Below are positions 1-8,840 of a stretch of DNA of 45,137 nucleotides, one piece after another. The notes beneath the pieces are model-generated. The model was not told where the DNA came from. It did not search any database and was given only the letters and a program-made list of their open reading frames with translations. The translations under genes and the position numbers were made by a program. Each line of letters opens with the position of its first letter. Positions within the stretch are counted from its first letter, which is position 1. Origin of the DNA: Deinococci bacterium (GTDB taxonomy: Bacteria; Deinococcota; Deinococci; Deinococcales; Trueperaceae); assembly GCA_030149325.1 (NCBI GenBank), contig JASBRS010000006.1:1-45137 (forward strand). Direction: 5' to 3'.

Positions 1-1730
1 CGGCGCCCGAGGCGGCCGGCGCCCTGTGGGAGGCCCCGGCCGGCGCGGGCTCGGCCGACGACCTGCCGCCCTGGGCCGACCCCGAGGACGACCCCTTCCT
101 GGAGTTCGGTCCGGGTCCGGGGGCCGCGGCTGCGGCGGGCGGAGCCGCGGCGGGCGCGGCCGCGTCGGTGGACGACCCCGAGCTGGAGGCGGCGCTGCTC
201 GGCGACGACGTCCAGGCCGGAGGGGAGGCCGCGGCGGAGGACGGCGGGGCCGCGGAGGCCGACGTCCCCGAGTTCGGGGGCATCCCCATCCAGGTGCCGC
301 CCTTCAGCCTGCTGGACGAGCCCGAGCAGGCGGTGGAGGACCGCAGCGAGCTGGCGCGCGAGCACCGGGAGCGCGTGAAGAAGATCGACGAGACGCTCTC
401 CAGCTTCAAGCTGGAGGGGCGGGTGGTGGCGGCGGTGCGCGGCCCGACGGTGACGCGGTTCGAAGTGGAGCCGGCACCGGGGGAGAAGATCGCGCGCTTC
501 GCCAACCTCTCCGACGACCTGGCCCTGGCGATGGCGGTGGGGAGCGTGCGCATCGAGGCGCCCATCCCCGGCAAGAGCGTGATCGGCCTGGAGGTGCCCA
601 ACGCCAACCGCGAGCTGGTGCGCTTCCGCGAGGCCGCCGAGTCGGGCAGCTTCCGGCGCGCCAAGGCTAGATTGCCGATCATCCTGGGCAAGTCGATCGA
701 CGGCGAGATGGTGGTCGGCGACCTCGCCAAGATGCCGCACCTGCTCATCGCGGGGTCGACCGGGTCGGGCAAGTCGGTGGCCGTCAACACCCTGATCGGG
801 AGCCTGCTCTACCGCTTCCTGCCCACCGAGCTCAGGTTCCTGATGATCGACCCCAAGATGGTCGAGCTCACCCCCTTCGACGGCGTGCCGCACCTGCTCA
901 GGCCGGTGGTGACCAACCCCACCGACGCCGCCGGGGTGCTGCTGGGGGCGGTGGCGCACATGGAGCGGCGCTACAAGATGATGTCGAAGCTGGGCGCCAA
1001 GAACCTGGACCAGTACAACGAGAAGGCGCGCAACCTCGACCTCCCCGAGCTGCCCTTCATCGTGATCGTCATCGACGAGCTGGCCGACCTGATGATCACC
1101 AGCCCCAAGGAGGTGGAGTCGGCCATCATGCGCCTGGCGCAGATGGCGCGCGCCACCGGCATGCACCTGATCCTGGCCACGCAGCGCCCCAGCGTCGACA
1201 TCCTGACCAGCCTCATCAAGGTCAACGTGCCGGCGCGCATGGCCTTCGCGGTGTCGAGCAGCCACGACTCGCGCACCATCCTGGACAGCATGGGCGCCGA
1301 GCGGCTGATCGGCCTGGGGGACATGCTGTTCTACCAGCCGGGGCTGGTGAAGGCGGTGCGTCTGCAGGGGCCGTTCGTGACCGAGCGCGAGATCTCGCGC
1401 CTGGCGGGCTTCCTGCAGCGCCAGTACTTCGACGACGACTTCGTGGAGGCGTACGGCGCCGACTTCGATCCGCCCAGCTCGTTCGAGTCGGACGCCAGCG
1501 GCCTCATCGACTGGAACGACGACAAGCTCCGTGCCGCCGCCGAGCTGGTGGTGAACGAGGGGCAGGCCAGCGTGTCGCGGCTGCAGCGCCGCTTGCAGGT
1601 GGGGCACGCCCGCGCCGGCAAGCTCATGGACTCGCTCGAGGCGCTCGGCGTGGTCGGCCCGCACCAGGGCAGCAAGCCACGCGATGTGCTGGTGGCGTTC
1701 GAAGAGCTGCCCAACGTCTTCGGCAAGTAG
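1..1730 (+). CDS. ftsK: DNA translocase FtsK/SpoIIIE, C-terminal part (5' truncated by window edge)
   Basis: Septum-associated motor that pumps chromosomal DNA and clears the dimer-resolution site at division. The frame is open from base 3, so the gene starts outside the window; about 575 residues are visible. A Pro/Ala/Gly/Asp-rich low-complexity linker (about 3-290) is followed by the FtsK alpha region (includes [11 protein letters not shown]), the RecA-like motor with Walker A GSTGSGKS at 753-776 and Walker B ending VIDELADLM near 1069-1095, the ATQRPS stretch, and a C-terminal winged-helix gamma domain (about 1510-1700) of the type that reads chromosome polarity sequences. The N-terminal membrane segments lie upstream. 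A GTG at 168 is an internal codon in the linker, not the start. The downstream gene is convergent. Confidence 0.95.
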   Translation, partial: APEAAGALWEAPAGAGSADDLPPWADPEDDPFLEFGPGPGAAAAAGGAAAGAAASVDDPELEAALLGDDVQAGGEAAAEDGGAAEADVPEFGGIPIQVPPFSLLDEPEQAVEDRSELAREHRERVKKIDETLSSFKLEGRVVAAVRGPTVTRFEVEPAPGEKIARFANLSDDLALAMAVGSVRIEAPIPGKSVIGLEVPNANRELVRFREAAESGSFRRAKARLPIILGKSIDGEMVVGDLAKMPHLLIAGSTGSGKSVAVNTLIGSLLYRFLPTELRFLMIDPKMVELTPFDGVPHLLRPVVTNPTDAAGVLLGAVAHMERRYKMMSKLGAKNLDQYNEKARNLDLPELPFIVIVIDELADLMITSPKEVESAIMRLAQMARATGMHLILATQRPSVDILTSLIKVNVPARMAFAVSSSHDSRTILDSMGAERLIGLGDMLFYQPGLVKAVRLQGPFVTEREISRLAGFLQRQYFDDDFVEAYGADFDPPSSFESDASGLIDWNDDKLRAAAELVVNEGQASVSRLQRRLQVGHARAGKLMDSLEALGVVGPHQGSKPRDVLVAFEELPNVFGK

Positions 1731-1742
1731 CGACGCGGTCGC
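1730..1742. terminator. Small hairpin between convergent ftsK and the PfkB-family kinase gene
   Basis: A 5-bp perfect stem GCGAC/GTCGC with a 3-nt loop begins on the last base of the ftsK stop codon, in the 19-nt gap between the convergent genes. It has no T-run, so this is only a terminator-like site. Confidence 0.3.
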
Positions 1743-1749
1743 GGCGCCG

Positions 1750-2673
1750 TCAGAGCGTCTCGACGACCACCTTGGGGAGCAGCGCCTCGACGTCGTGGCG
1801 CTCGCAGAGCTGCGTCCCGGGCGTCATGGCGGTGGCGGTGCCGCACGCCACGCCGAGCCGCAGGACGGTCTCCCAGGGCTCGCCGTCGACGGCCGCCACC
1901 AAGGCTCCGGCCAGCATGGCGTCGCCGGCCCCCACCGCCGAGTCGATCTCGACGTGCGGCGCGTAGGCGTGCAGGGCACAGTCGCCGGCCACGAGCACGG
2001 CCCCCTGCGGTCCGAGGCTCGTGATCACGGCGGTGACGCCGCGCTCCAGGAGGGGCCGGGAGGCGGCGACGGCGTCGTCGCGGGTGCCCACCTCGCGGCC
2101 GGTGAGGCGCTCGAGCTCGTAGCGGTTGGGCTTGATGAGGAAGGCGCCGATCTCCACCGCCGTCTGCAGCTCACGGCCATCGGCGTCGACGGCCACGCGG
2201 ATGCCGTCGGCGATGGCGCGGCGCGCCACGTCGGCGTAGAAGTCGGGGGGCATCCCCGGAAGCAGGCTGCCGCACAACGCCAGCACGTCCGGCGCGCGCA
2301 GGTCGAAGACGCTCTCCACCAGTTGCGCGACGTCGTCGCGGGTCACCGGCCAGCCGGGGCCGGACACCCGGATCTGGTGACCGTTGTGGTCCTGCACGAT
2401 GGCGTTGGTTCGGGTGGGACCCTCGACCGGCGTGAACCAGGTCCGCACCGACTCGGCCTCCAGCCGTTCGCGCAGCTCCTGGCCGGCCATGCCTCCGGCG
2501 AAACCCATCGCCACCGTGGCGTGACCCAGGCGAGCGGCGACGCGGCTGACGTTGATGCCCTTGCCGCCAGGGGCGCGCAGCACCTGGTCGGCGCGGACGG
2601 TGTCGTCGAAGACGATCTCGGGGACGCGGTAGGTGAGGTCGAGCGCGGGGTTGACCGTGACCGTGTGGATCAC
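1750..2673 (-). CDS. 1-phosphofructokinase family sugar kinase (PfkB/ribokinase fold)
   Basis: Predicted cytoplasmic kinase that phosphorylates fructose 1-phosphate (or tagatose 6-phosphate) with ATP. The 307-residue length fits the FruK/LacC subfamily. Visible motifs are GGKGINVS at residues 36-43 (PfkB signature 1 region), the KPN segment at 181-183, and the anion-hole/catalytic GAGD at 248-251 with Asp251 as likely base. The GTG start at 2673 is supported by a TATGCT -10 box six bases upstream, implying a leaderless message. No fructose PTS gene or FruR-like regulator is adjacent, so the substrate is inferred from family alone. Confidence 0.88.
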   Translation of the reverse strand: MIHTVTVNPALDLTYRVPEIVFDDTVRADQVLRAPGGKGINVSRVAARLGHATVAMGFAGGMAGQELRERLEAESVRTWFTPVEGPTRTNAIVQDHNGHQIRVSGPGWPVTRDDVAQLVESVFDLRAPDVLALCGSLLPGMPPDFYADVARRAIADGIRVAVDADGRELQTAVEIGAFLIKPNRYELERLTGREVGTRDDAVAASRPLLERGVTAVITSLGPQGAVLVAGDCALHAYAPHVEIDSAVGAGDAMLAGALVAAVDGEPWETVLRLGVACGTATAMTPGTQLCERHDVEALLPKVVVETL

Positions 2674-2679
2674 GTCCCG

Positions 2680-2685
2680 AGCATA
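2680..2685 (-). promoter_or_regulatory. Leaderless promoter -10 (TATGCT) for the PfkB-family kinase
   Basis: On the minus strand TATGCT is followed by 6 nt and then the GTG start at 2673. No TTGACA-like -35 is evident. The arm of the upstream gene's terminator-like stem directly abuts this box. Confidence 0.55.
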
Positions 2686-2738
2686 GCAACGCCCCTCCCC
2701 GGCTCCCAGGGACGTTCGCCCGTCGGCGAGGGCGTTGC
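2686..2738 (-). terminator. Terminator-like inverted repeat after the isoaspartyl peptidase gene
   Basis: Perfect 9-bp arms GCAACGCCC (2686-2694) and GGGCGTTGC (2730-2738), separated by 35 nt that can fold further (CGCCCGTCGGCG), lie just after the peptidase stop codon on the minus strand and immediately before the kinase -10. There is no T-run. Confidence 0.4.
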
Positions 2739-2746
2739 CGGCTTCG

Positions 2747-3634
2747 CTACCCCGACGTCCGGACCCACACCCCCGGCGCCCGGCTCACCCGTTGGTCGCC
2801 CTGGCCCTTCCAGCGCCAGCCCTGGGCCATCGATGCGCTGTTGAAGCCCGCGCCGTAGCGCCCGTCGGCCGTGACCACGATGAGGCCGCCTTCGCCGCCG
2901 TGGCGACGTACGCCGTCGAGCGCTTCGCGGATGGCCTGCTCGAGCTCGACCCCCGCGGCCACGAGGTCCGCGAGCGCCTTGGCGGTGACCGCGCGCATGA
3001 AGGCCTCGCCGCGGCCGGTGCACGACACCGCCACGCGCTCGTCGGCGTAGGTGCCGGCGCCGAGGATGGGGGTATCGCCGACCCGACCCGACCACTTGCC
3101 CAGCATGCCGCCGGTGCTGGTCACGGCGGCCAGCCGGCCGGAGTCGTCGAGGGCGACCGCGCCCACCGTCCCGGTTCCGGTGGGCGCCGTCTGGGCGTCG
3201 CGCCACGCCTGCCAGCGCGCCCGGCTACGGGGCGTGAGCAGGCTCTCGTTGGGGACGGGGTCGTCGACCAGCGCTTCGGCGCCGTGCGCCGCCAGCAGGA
3301 CGTGCGGGGTGCGGGTGCGCACGACCTCGGCCAGGCGCGCCGCGAACGGGGTGGTCCGCACCAGCGTGACGGCGCCGCTGCTGCCGTCGGAGTGCATCAC
3401 GGCGGCGTCGAGCTCGACGGTGCCCTCGCGCGTCGGGGTGGCCCCGTACCCGGCGTTGAAGGCGCGCTCGTCGGCCTCCATGGCGGTGACCGCTTCGAGC
3501 GCGGCCTCGCCGGCATCGCCGCTGGCGAGGCGGGCGGCCCCGGCGTCGCAGGCGGCCTGGAGACCGGAGACGGTGTCGTTCTCGACGTCGGCCGCGATGG
3601 CGCCGGCGCCGCCGTGGATGAGGAGGATGGCCAT
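2747..3634 (-). CDS. Isoaspartyl peptidase / plant-type L-asparaginase (Ntn hydrolase)
   Basis: Ntn hydrolase predicted to cleave itself into alpha and beta subunits and to hydrolyse beta-aspartyl dipeptides and asparagine. It starts with the family hallmark MAILLIHGGAGAI. The autocleavage/nucleophile threonine is Thr156 in GTGTVGAVALD, followed by the conserved TSTGG and GDTPILGAG stretches and a C-terminal GEGG near the active site. I chose the ATG at 3634 (295 residues) over an upstream in-frame ATG at 3709 because the extra 25 residues precede the conserved N-terminus, would overlap the divergent mreD start, and a TAGGCT -10 lies 7 nt before 3634. It probably works in recycling damaged proteins or asparagine. 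Confidence 0.92.
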   Translation of the reverse strand: MAILLIHGGAGAIAADVENDTVSGLQAACDAGAARLASGDAGEAALEAVTAMEADERAFNAGYGATPTREGTVELDAAVMHSDGSSGAVTLVRTTPFAARLAEVVRTRTPHVLLAAHGAEALVDDPVPNESLLTPRSRARWQAWRDAQTAPTGTGTVGAVALDDSGRLAAVTSTGGMLGKWSGRVGDTPILGAGTYADERVAVSCTGRGEAFMRAVTAKALADLVAAGVELEQAIREALDGVRRHGGEGGLIVVTADGRYGAGFNSASMAQGWRWKGQGDQRVSRAPGVWVRTSG

Positions 3635-3641
3635 GGCCACC

Positions 3642-3647
3642 AGCCTA
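3642..3647 (-). promoter_or_regulatory. Leaderless promoter -10 (TAGGCT) for the isoaspartyl peptidase
   Basis: TAGGCT on the minus strand lies 7 nt before the ATG at 3634. It faces the divergent mreD promoter across a 73-nt intergenic region. Confidence 0.55.
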
Positions 3648-3694
3648 CCGCCGCCAGGTGGCGCCGTCCCCCGAACGGGGCGCGGGCGCGACGG

Positions 3695-3700
3695 TAGACT
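3695..3700 (+). promoter_or_regulatory. Leaderless promoter -10 (TAGACT) for the mreD-mrdA-minC operon
   Basis: TAGACT is followed by 7 nt and the ATG at 3708, with no Shine-Dalgarno in between. The string GACGGTAGACT is repeated before uvrC (27648-27658). Confidence 0.6.
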
Positions 3701-3707
3701 ACGGGTC

Positions 3708-4199
3708 ATGCGGCTGCTGCTCTTCTACCTGGTGCTGGTCATCGCGCAAGGTTTCCTGGCAGCCCTGATGACCCCGATCCCCACCCCCGATCTGTTCATG
3801 ATCGCCGTCCTGACGCTGCTGTGGCGCATCAAGCCGTGGCAGCTGGTGCTCACGGCCTACGGGATCGGGTTGCTGCAGGACGTGATGGGGGCGGGCGTGC
3901 TGGGCGTCCACGCCTTCGCGCTGGCGGGTGCGGCCCTGGCGGCCAGCCTGGTCCGGGCGCAGCTCACGCAGTCGGGGCCGTTCGAGCGTTCGCTGGTCAT
4001 CCTGGCCGCCGAGGCCGGCAAGTGGCTGGTGCTGGCGCCGCTGCTGGTGTGGCTGTCGGGGTCGGCGGAGTCGCTGGTGCGGATGGCGGCGGTGGCGTCG
4101 GTGGAGACCGTGCTCACCGTCGGGGTGGGGTTGCTGCTGCTGCCGTGGAGCGCCGCGTTGCTGGCGCGCAGCCGGCTGCTCCGCAAGGAACTGCTGTGA
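3708..4199 (+). CDS. mreD: Rod shape-determining protein MreD
   Basis: Small polytopic inner-membrane protein (163 residues, usual MreD size) of the elongasome, working with MreB/MreC and PBP2/RodA in lateral cell-wall synthesis. About five hydrophobic segments are visible, and the family-like PTPDLFMIAVLTLLW and GLLQDVM stretches occur near residues 25-60. The ATG at 3708 is set by the leaderless -10. It is first in a coupled operon: its TGA overlaps the GTG of the PBP2 gene. mreB and mreC are not in the window and the upstream gene is divergent, so the usual mreBCD order is broken here. Confidence 0.87.
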   Translation: MRLLLFYLVLVIAQGFLAALMTPIPTPDLFMIAVLTLLWRIKPWQLVLTAYGIGLLQDVMGAGVLGVHAFALAGAALAASLVRAQLTQSGPFERSLVILAAEAGKWLVLAPLLVWLSGSAESLVRMAAVASVETVLTVGVGLLLLPWSAALLARSRLLRKELL

Positions 4200-6001
4200 A
4201 CGGTCGCGGCCGACTGCTGCTCGCCGTCGTCCTGACGGTGCTGGTGGTGTTCACCGCGCGGTTGATGTACCTGCAGTTGGCGATGGCCGAGGAGTTCACG
4301 GCCCGCAGCGAACAGAACGCCACGCAGCAGACGCCGATCACGCCGCTGCGCGGGCGCATCCTGGCGAGCGACGGCACCGTGCTGGCCGACGATCGCATCG
4401 CCTACGACCTGATGTACCGGGGCGGAGAGATCGTCGACTGGGACCGGCTGCGCAGCCTGCTGGGCCTCACCGGCGAGCCCCGCCAACCCAACCCGAACGA
4501 TCCGCAGGAGGCCAAGAACGGCGCGGTGCTGGCCTGGAACATCCCCGACCGCCTGGTCCCCGCGATCGAGGAGCGCGTCGCCGGACACCCCAACCTCTAC
4601 CTGAGGCAGCGCGTCGAACGCACCTACCCGACCAACCTGGCGGCCCAGACCGTCGGCTACACCACCCAGGCCGACCCGGAGCGCTTCCCCGGCTACACCG
4701 TCGACGACCTGGTGGGCGTCATGGGCATCGAGAAGAGCTACGAGAAGGCGCTCCACGGCACCGCCGGCGCCCGTCTGGTCGAGGTCGACAACCTCGGCAA
4801 CGTCGTGAGGACCACGCTGCTGTGGCCGGCGCGCTCGGGCGAGGACGTGACCCTCACCCTCGACCCCAACGTGCAGCGGCTGGCCGAGGACACCCTGAAG
4901 AACGCCCTGCAGTACGTCAACAAGGACCGCAAGCGGGTCGGCCTGCCGCTGGCCAAGGAGGTCCACGGGGCGATCGTGGCGGTGGACCCCTCGAACGGCG
5001 ACATCCTGGCGCTGGCGAGCGCGCCGACCTTCGACGAGAACGTCTTCACGCACCTCCCGGTGGACGCCAAGGCGGTCAACGCGGTGTTGCAGGACAGCAC
5101 CAACCGCCCGTTGGAGAACCGCGCCATCCTGGCCTACCCGCCGGCGTCGACCTTCAAGATCGTGACCGCCTACACCATGCTCGAGGACGGCTTCATCACC
5201 CCCAGCAGCCGCTTCGACTGCGGCGCGCTGACGCGCTACGGCGGCGTGACCTTCCACAACTGGGCCAACTACGACAAGGGCCCGTACGACGTCGCGCAGG
5301 GCATCGCCGATAGCTGCAACACCTTCTTCTGGAACGCCGCCATCACCACCCCGAACTTCGCGGTGGGCTGGAACGGCTTCATGCAGGACGAGGTCGACAA
5401 CGCCCGCCTGTTGGGCTACGGCAAGCCGGTCGGGGTGGGGCTGCCGGGTGAGGAGTCGGGGCGCGTCCCCGACCTGCAGTGGGTGCACTCCCAGCCCCAG
5501 TACGTGCACGGCTGGCTTCCCGGCTTCACGCTCAACACCATCATCGGGCAGGGCGACACCCTGGCGACGCCCGTGCAGCTCGCCCAGCTCATCAGCACGG
5601 TCGCCGAGCACGGCCTCGAGGCCAAGCCCCACCTGGTGTCCAAGGTCGGCGACGTCGCGGTGCCGCCCCAGCTCCGGCACGTGCCGGGATCGTCGTGGGG
5701 CACGCTGATCGACGGCATGCGCCTGGCGTTCACGGACTTCCCCGAGAAGTACTTCCTCGGGCCCAGCGTGTTCCCCGATGCCGTCAGCGTGGCCGGCAAG
5801 ACGGGGACGGCGCAGACCACGCGCGGCGACAACTGGACGCACGCCTGGTTCATGGGCTTCAGTCCGGTCAAGGACCCGAAGATCGCCATCGTGGTATTCC
5901 TCGAGTACGGCGGAGCCAGCTCCTACGTCTCGGTCCCCGTCGCGCGGGACTTCCTGGCGGGGTACTGGAAGCTGCACGGTGTGGAGGTGCACATCCCCTG
6001 A
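4196..6001 (+). CDS. mrdA: Penicillin-binding protein 2 (elongation-specific transpeptidase)
   Basis: Class B PBP, 601 residues, membrane-anchored by one N-terminal helix (about residues 6-28) and acting in the periplasm as the peptidoglycan transpeptidase of the elongasome. After the dimerisation/pedestal region, the transpeptidase domain shows all three signatures: S-T-F-K with nucleophile Ser318 (5147), S-C-N at 373-375, and K-T-G-T with Lys535 (5798). The GTG start at 4196 overlaps the mreD stop by four bases (GTGA), indicating translational coupling; the TGA in turn overlaps the minC ATG by one base. No signs of degeneration. Confidence 0.95.
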   Translation: MNGRGRLLLAVVLTVLVVFTARLMYLQLAMAEEFTARSEQNATQQTPITPLRGRILASDGTVLADDRIAYDLMYRGGEIVDWDRLRSLLGLTGEPRQPNPNDPQEAKNGAVLAWNIPDRLVPAIEERVAGHPNLYLRQRVERTYPTNLAAQTVGYTTQADPERFPGYTVDDLVGVMGIEKSYEKALHGTAGARLVEVDNLGNVVRTTLLWPARSGEDVTLTLDPNVQRLAEDTLKNALQYVNKDRKRVGLPLAKEVHGAIVAVDPSNGDILALASAPTFDENVFTHLPVDAKAVNAVLQDSTNRPLENRAILAYPPASTFKIVTAYTMLEDGFITPSSRFDCGALTRYGGVTFHNWANYDKGPYDVAQGIADSCNTFFWNAAITTPNFAVGWNGFMQDEVDNARLLGYGKPVGVGLPGEESGRVPDLQWVHSQPQYVHGWLPGFTLNTIIGQGDTLATPVQLAQLISTVAEHGLEAKPHLVSKVGDVAVPPQLRHVPGSSWGTLIDGMRLAFTDFPEKYFLGPSVFPDAVSVAGKTGTAQTTRGDNWTHAWFMGFSPVKDPKIAIVVFLEYGGASSYVSVPVARDFLAGYWKLHGVEVHIP

Positions 6002-6561
6002 TGAAGGCGCGAGGAACGCGGGGCGGCATCCTACTGAGCCTCGAGGAGAGCGACACCCTCGAGGCGCTCGACACGACCCTCCCGGCGCACGCCGAGCTGC
6101 TCGAGGGCCGCGTGGCGCTGGAGGTGGCGGGCAAGGTCTCGTTCGAGCTGGTGGCGCGCGTGGCCGAGGCCGTGCGTGAGGCCGGGGGCAGCGTCAGCGA
6201 CGTGCGTCCCCCCACGACGGTGATGCAGGCGCGCGGCGAGACCGTGATCGTGGCGCGGACCGTCCGGAGCGGCGGTCGCATCGAGTCCACGGGCTCGGTG
6301 GTGGTGCTAGGCGACGTCAACGCCGGTGCCGAGGTCATCGCCAACGACGACATCATCGTCGTCGGTACGCTCCGTGGGCTGGCGCACGCCGGCGCCGGAG
6401 GCAACGACAAGGCGGTGGTGTGGGCCGAGCGCATCCTCAGCCCGCAGCTCCGCATCGGGAGCGCCGTCGCCCAATCGGGGGAGGACGGCCAGGCCGGGGA
6501 CGGGCCCGAGGTCGCGCACCTCAAGGACGGCGTGATCCTGCTGCGTCCCTGGAACAGCTGA
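6001..6561 (+). CDS. minC: Septum site-determining protein MinC
   Basis: FtsZ-polymerisation inhibitor that keeps division at midcell. At 186 residues it is shorter than E. coli MinC (231), mainly in the N-terminal FtsZ-binding part. The C-terminal right-handed beta-helix domain (about 80-155) is clear: SGGRIESTGSVVVLGDVN, AGAEVIANDDIIVVGTLRG, and the glycine-rich AHAGAGGND turn with AERILSPQLRIG. The ATG overlaps the PBP2 stop (TGATG), so it is translated with the elongasome genes. minD and minE are absent nearby, although the C-terminal domain normally partners with MinD. Confidence 0.88.
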   Translation: MKARGTRGGILLSLEESDTLEALDTTLPAHAELLEGRVALEVAGKVSFELVARVAEAVREAGGSVSDVRPPTTVMQARGETVIVARTVRSGGRIESTGSVVVLGDVNAGAEVIANDDIIVVGTLRGLAHAGAGGNDKAVVWAERILSPQLRIGSAVAQSGEDGQAGDGPEVAHLKDGVILLRPWNS

Positions 6562-6596
6562 GGCGCCCGCGCCGCTCGGCAGCGGAGCGCCCGTCG

Positions 6597-6625
6597 CCTC
6601 GGGGAGGCTCCGCGGCTCCCCGAGG
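6597..6625 (+). promoter_or_regulatory. 10-bp hairpin between minC and the thiolase, just before its Shine-Dalgarno
   Basis: Perfect arms CCTCGGGGAG (6597-6606) and CTCCCCGAGG (6616-6625) with a 9-nt loop. The thiolase Shine-Dalgarno AAGGAG begins 6 bases later (6631-6636). It could be the minC terminator, a leader hairpin or a processing site; there is no T-run and no clear -10 between the genes. Confidence 0.45.
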
Positions 6626-6644
6626 GTACGAAGGAGTCGAGAGC

Positions 6645-7820
6645 GTGCGTGACGTCGTCATCACCACCGCCATCCGGACGCCCGTAGGGCGCGCCCACAA
6701 GGGGAAGCTCAAGGACACGCGCCCCGACGATCTGGCAGGGCTGGTCCTCCGGGAGGCGCTCGCGCGCACGCCGGGCCTCGAGCCGGAGCGTATCGACGAC
6801 GTGTTGGTGGGCAACGCCCACCCCGAGGGGGAGGCCGGCTACAACCTCGCCCGCATCGCCAGCCAGATCGCCGGCTTGCCCGACAGCGTGGCCGGCGCCA
6901 CCGTCAACCGCTTCTGCGCCAGCGGCCTGCAGGTGATCGTGCAGGGCGTGCACTCGGTGGCGACCGGGATGAACGACGTGGTGCTGGCAGGCGGCAGCGA
7001 TTGCACCAGCCGCGTGCCGATGGGGGGCCACAACCTGGCGCTCAACCGGGAGCTGGTCCGGCGCAAGCCGGGCGCCTACCACAGCATGGGGCAGACCGCC
7101 GAGGAGGTGGCGCGCCGCTTCGGCGTGAGTCGCGAGGAGCAGGACCGCTTCGCGCTGGCCAGCCACGAGAAGGCCCTGGCGGCGCGGGCGGCGGGCAAGT
7201 TCAGGGAGCAGGTGATCGGCGTCGCCACCCGCGTGCAGGACGAGGAAGGCACCTGGCACGAGGTCGTGGTGGAGCACGACGAGGGCCCCCGCGCGGGCAC
7301 CAGCCTGGAAGCGCTGGCCCAGCTCCGCACCGTCTTCGCCGACGACGAGGCCGCGACCGTGACCGCCGGCAACTCCAGCCCGCTCAACGACGGCGCCGCG
7401 ATGACGGTGGTGATGTCGCGCGACGAAGCGGAGGCGCTGGGCCTCGAGCCGTTGGCGGTGTTCGTCCAGGCGGCGGTGGTCGGGGTGCCGCCGGAGATCA
7501 TGGGCATCGGGCCGGTCCCCGCCATCCGCAAGCTGCTGGCCAAGACCGGCATGACCGTCGACGACGTCGACCTGTTCGAGATCAACGAGGCCTTCGCCAG
7601 CCAGTGCCGCTACAGCCAGCGCGAGCTGGGCATCCCCGACGAGAAGCTCAACGTCAACGGCGGGGCCATCGCCATCGGCCACCCGCTGGGCGCCACCGGG
7701 GCACGCATCGCCGCCGACCTGTTCGCGGAGATGCGGCGCTCCGGCAAGGAGTTCGGCGTGATCTCGATGTGCGTCGGTGGCGGCCAGGGGATGGCGGCGC
7801 TGTTCAAGCTGCCGGGCTAG
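6645..7820 (+). CDS. Acetyl-CoA C-acetyltransferase / 3-ketoacyl-CoA thiolase
   Basis: Cytoplasmic thiolase that condenses acetyl-CoA or cleaves 3-ketoacyl-CoA. At 391 residues it has full family length and all catalytic residues: nucleophile Cys91 in NRFCASG, His346 in AIGHPLGATGAR and Cys376 in SMCVGGGQG. The GTG at 6645 is preceded by a good AAGGAG at 8 nt and begins directly with the conserved DVVITTAIRTPVGR. It follows minC by 83 nt but has no functional link to it. No 3-hydroxyacyl-CoA dehydrogenase or acyl-CoA dehydrogenase is nearby, so degradative and biosynthetic roles cannot be separated. Confidence 0.93.
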   Translation: MRDVVITTAIRTPVGRAHKGKLKDTRPDDLAGLVLREALARTPGLEPERIDDVLVGNAHPEGEAGYNLARIASQIAGLPDSVAGATVNRFCASGLQVIVQGVHSVATGMNDVVLAGGSDCTSRVPMGGHNLALNRELVRRKPGAYHSMGQTAEEVARRFGVSREEQDRFALASHEKALAARAAGKFREQVIGVATRVQDEEGTWHEVVVEHDEGPRAGTSLEALAQLRTVFADDEAATVTAGNSSPLNDGAAMTVVMSRDEAEALGLEPLAVFVQAAVVGVPPEIMGIGPVPAIRKLLAKTGMTVDDVDLFEINEAFASQCRYSQRELGIPDEKLNVNGGAIAIGHPLGATGARIAADLFAEMRRSGKEFGVISMCVGGGQGMAALFKLPG

Positions 7821-7841
7821 CGCTCCGTCCCTGGGTCCGGG

Positions 7842-8834
7842 TCAACCGCCGATCGCCACCATGGTGCGGCGGCGCTCGGTGGGGGCGGTCAGCCCCGAGG
7901 CCACCTTGCGGTGAGCGGCGACCAGGAAGCGATCGATGACCGCGGCCACGGGGTCGGGCTCGTTCAGGGCGCTGCGCAGCTCCAGCTCGTGGTCGTTGAG
8001 CAGGCAGGGGCGCAGCATGCCGTCGGAGGTGACGCGCATGCGGCTACAGGCGCCGCAGAAGGGCTCCGACACGGGGTTGATGAAGCCGACAGCGCCGGGC
8101 CAGCCGGGCACGCGGAACAGCCGGGCGGGAGCCGAGGGATCGGTCTCGACGGGCTCGAGCTCTCCCACCGACGCCTCGACGAGGGCGCGGATGTCGGCGC
8201 CGGGCATGAAGTTCTGCTGGTAGGCCGAGGCGGCCGCGTTGTTGAGGTGCATGTACTCGATGAAGCGCACGTGGAACGGCCGCCGCTCGGTGAGGCGCGC
8301 CAGCGGCACGACCTCGCCGTCGTTGACGCCGCGCATCACCACGGTGTTGAGCTTGACGGGGGTGAGCCCGGCCCGCGCCACCGCTTCGATGCCGCGCCAC
8401 ACGCGGGCCGCGTCGCCGCCCTGGGTGATGGTGCGGAAGACCTCGGGGTCGAGGGCGTCGAGCGAGATGTTGACGCGATCGAGACCCGCCTCGAGCAGCT
8501 CGCCGAGGCGCTGCTCGAGCGCGCTGGCGTTGGTGGTCACGGCCACGTCGGGCAGCCCCAGCTCGTGCTTGGCGATGCGGATCATCGCCGGCAGCTCCTT
8601 GCGCAGGAGCGGCTCGCCCCCGGTGAAGCGCACCGACGTCATCCCCAGCGCCGCCGCCGCCCGCAGCACCACGCGCACCTGGTCGACGCTCAGGGTGCCG
8701 GGCGGTTCGTGGGCGCCGGCACCGAGGGGGTCGCAGTAGGCGCACCGGAAGTTGCAGCGTGGCGTGACGCTCAGCCGCAGATCGCGCACGATGCGGCCGT
8801 AGCGGTCGACGAGCTCACGCGGCTCGGAGGGCAT
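7842..8834 (-). CDS. moaA: GTP 3',8-cyclase MoaA (molybdenum cofactor biosynthesis)
   Basis: Radical-SAM enzyme that with MoaC converts GTP to cyclic pyranopterin monophosphate. At 330 residues, it has the N-terminal radical-SAM cluster C27-x3-C31-x2-C34 (CNFRCAYC), the SAM-binding FTGGEPLLR, the C-terminal second cluster C260, C263 and C277 (CGAC and RPC), and the conserved C-terminal Gly-Gly tail (VAIGG) needed for activation. The ATG at 8834 has a TATCCT -10 six bases upstream (leaderless). Molybdate uptake genes lie 4-5 kb away (modAB), but no other moa gene is in the window. Confidence 0.95.
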   Translation of the reverse strand: MPSEPRELVDRYGRIVRDLRLSVTPRCNFRCAYCDPLGAGAHEPPGTLSVDQVRVVLRAAAALGMTSVRFTGGEPLLRKELPAMIRIAKHELGLPDVAVTTNASALEQRLGELLEAGLDRVNISLDALDPEVFRTITQGGDAARVWRGIEAVARAGLTPVKLNTVVMRGVNDGEVVPLARLTERRPFHVRFIEYMHLNNAAASAYQQNFMPGADIRALVEASVGELEPVETDPSAPARLFRVPGWPGAVGFINPVSEPFCGACSRMRVTSDGMLRPCLLNDHELELRSALNEPDPVAAVIDRFLVAAHRKVASGLTAPTERRRTMVAIGG

Positions 8835-8840
8835 GGCACC

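Noticed and set aside
3635-3709. ATG at 3709 as start of the isoaspartyl peptidase.
   Set aside because: It would overlap the divergent mreD start and add 25 unconserved residues before the family N-terminus.
3857-5992. A 711-codon open frame antisense to mreD-mrdA-minC, and similar very long antisense frames at 14728-17103, 20627-22831, 27539-29341 and 40464-42704.
   Set aside because: High GC leaves few stop codons in the antisense frames. The products are His/Gly/Arg/Val-rich with no domain, and the plus-strand genes have intact catalytic motifs.
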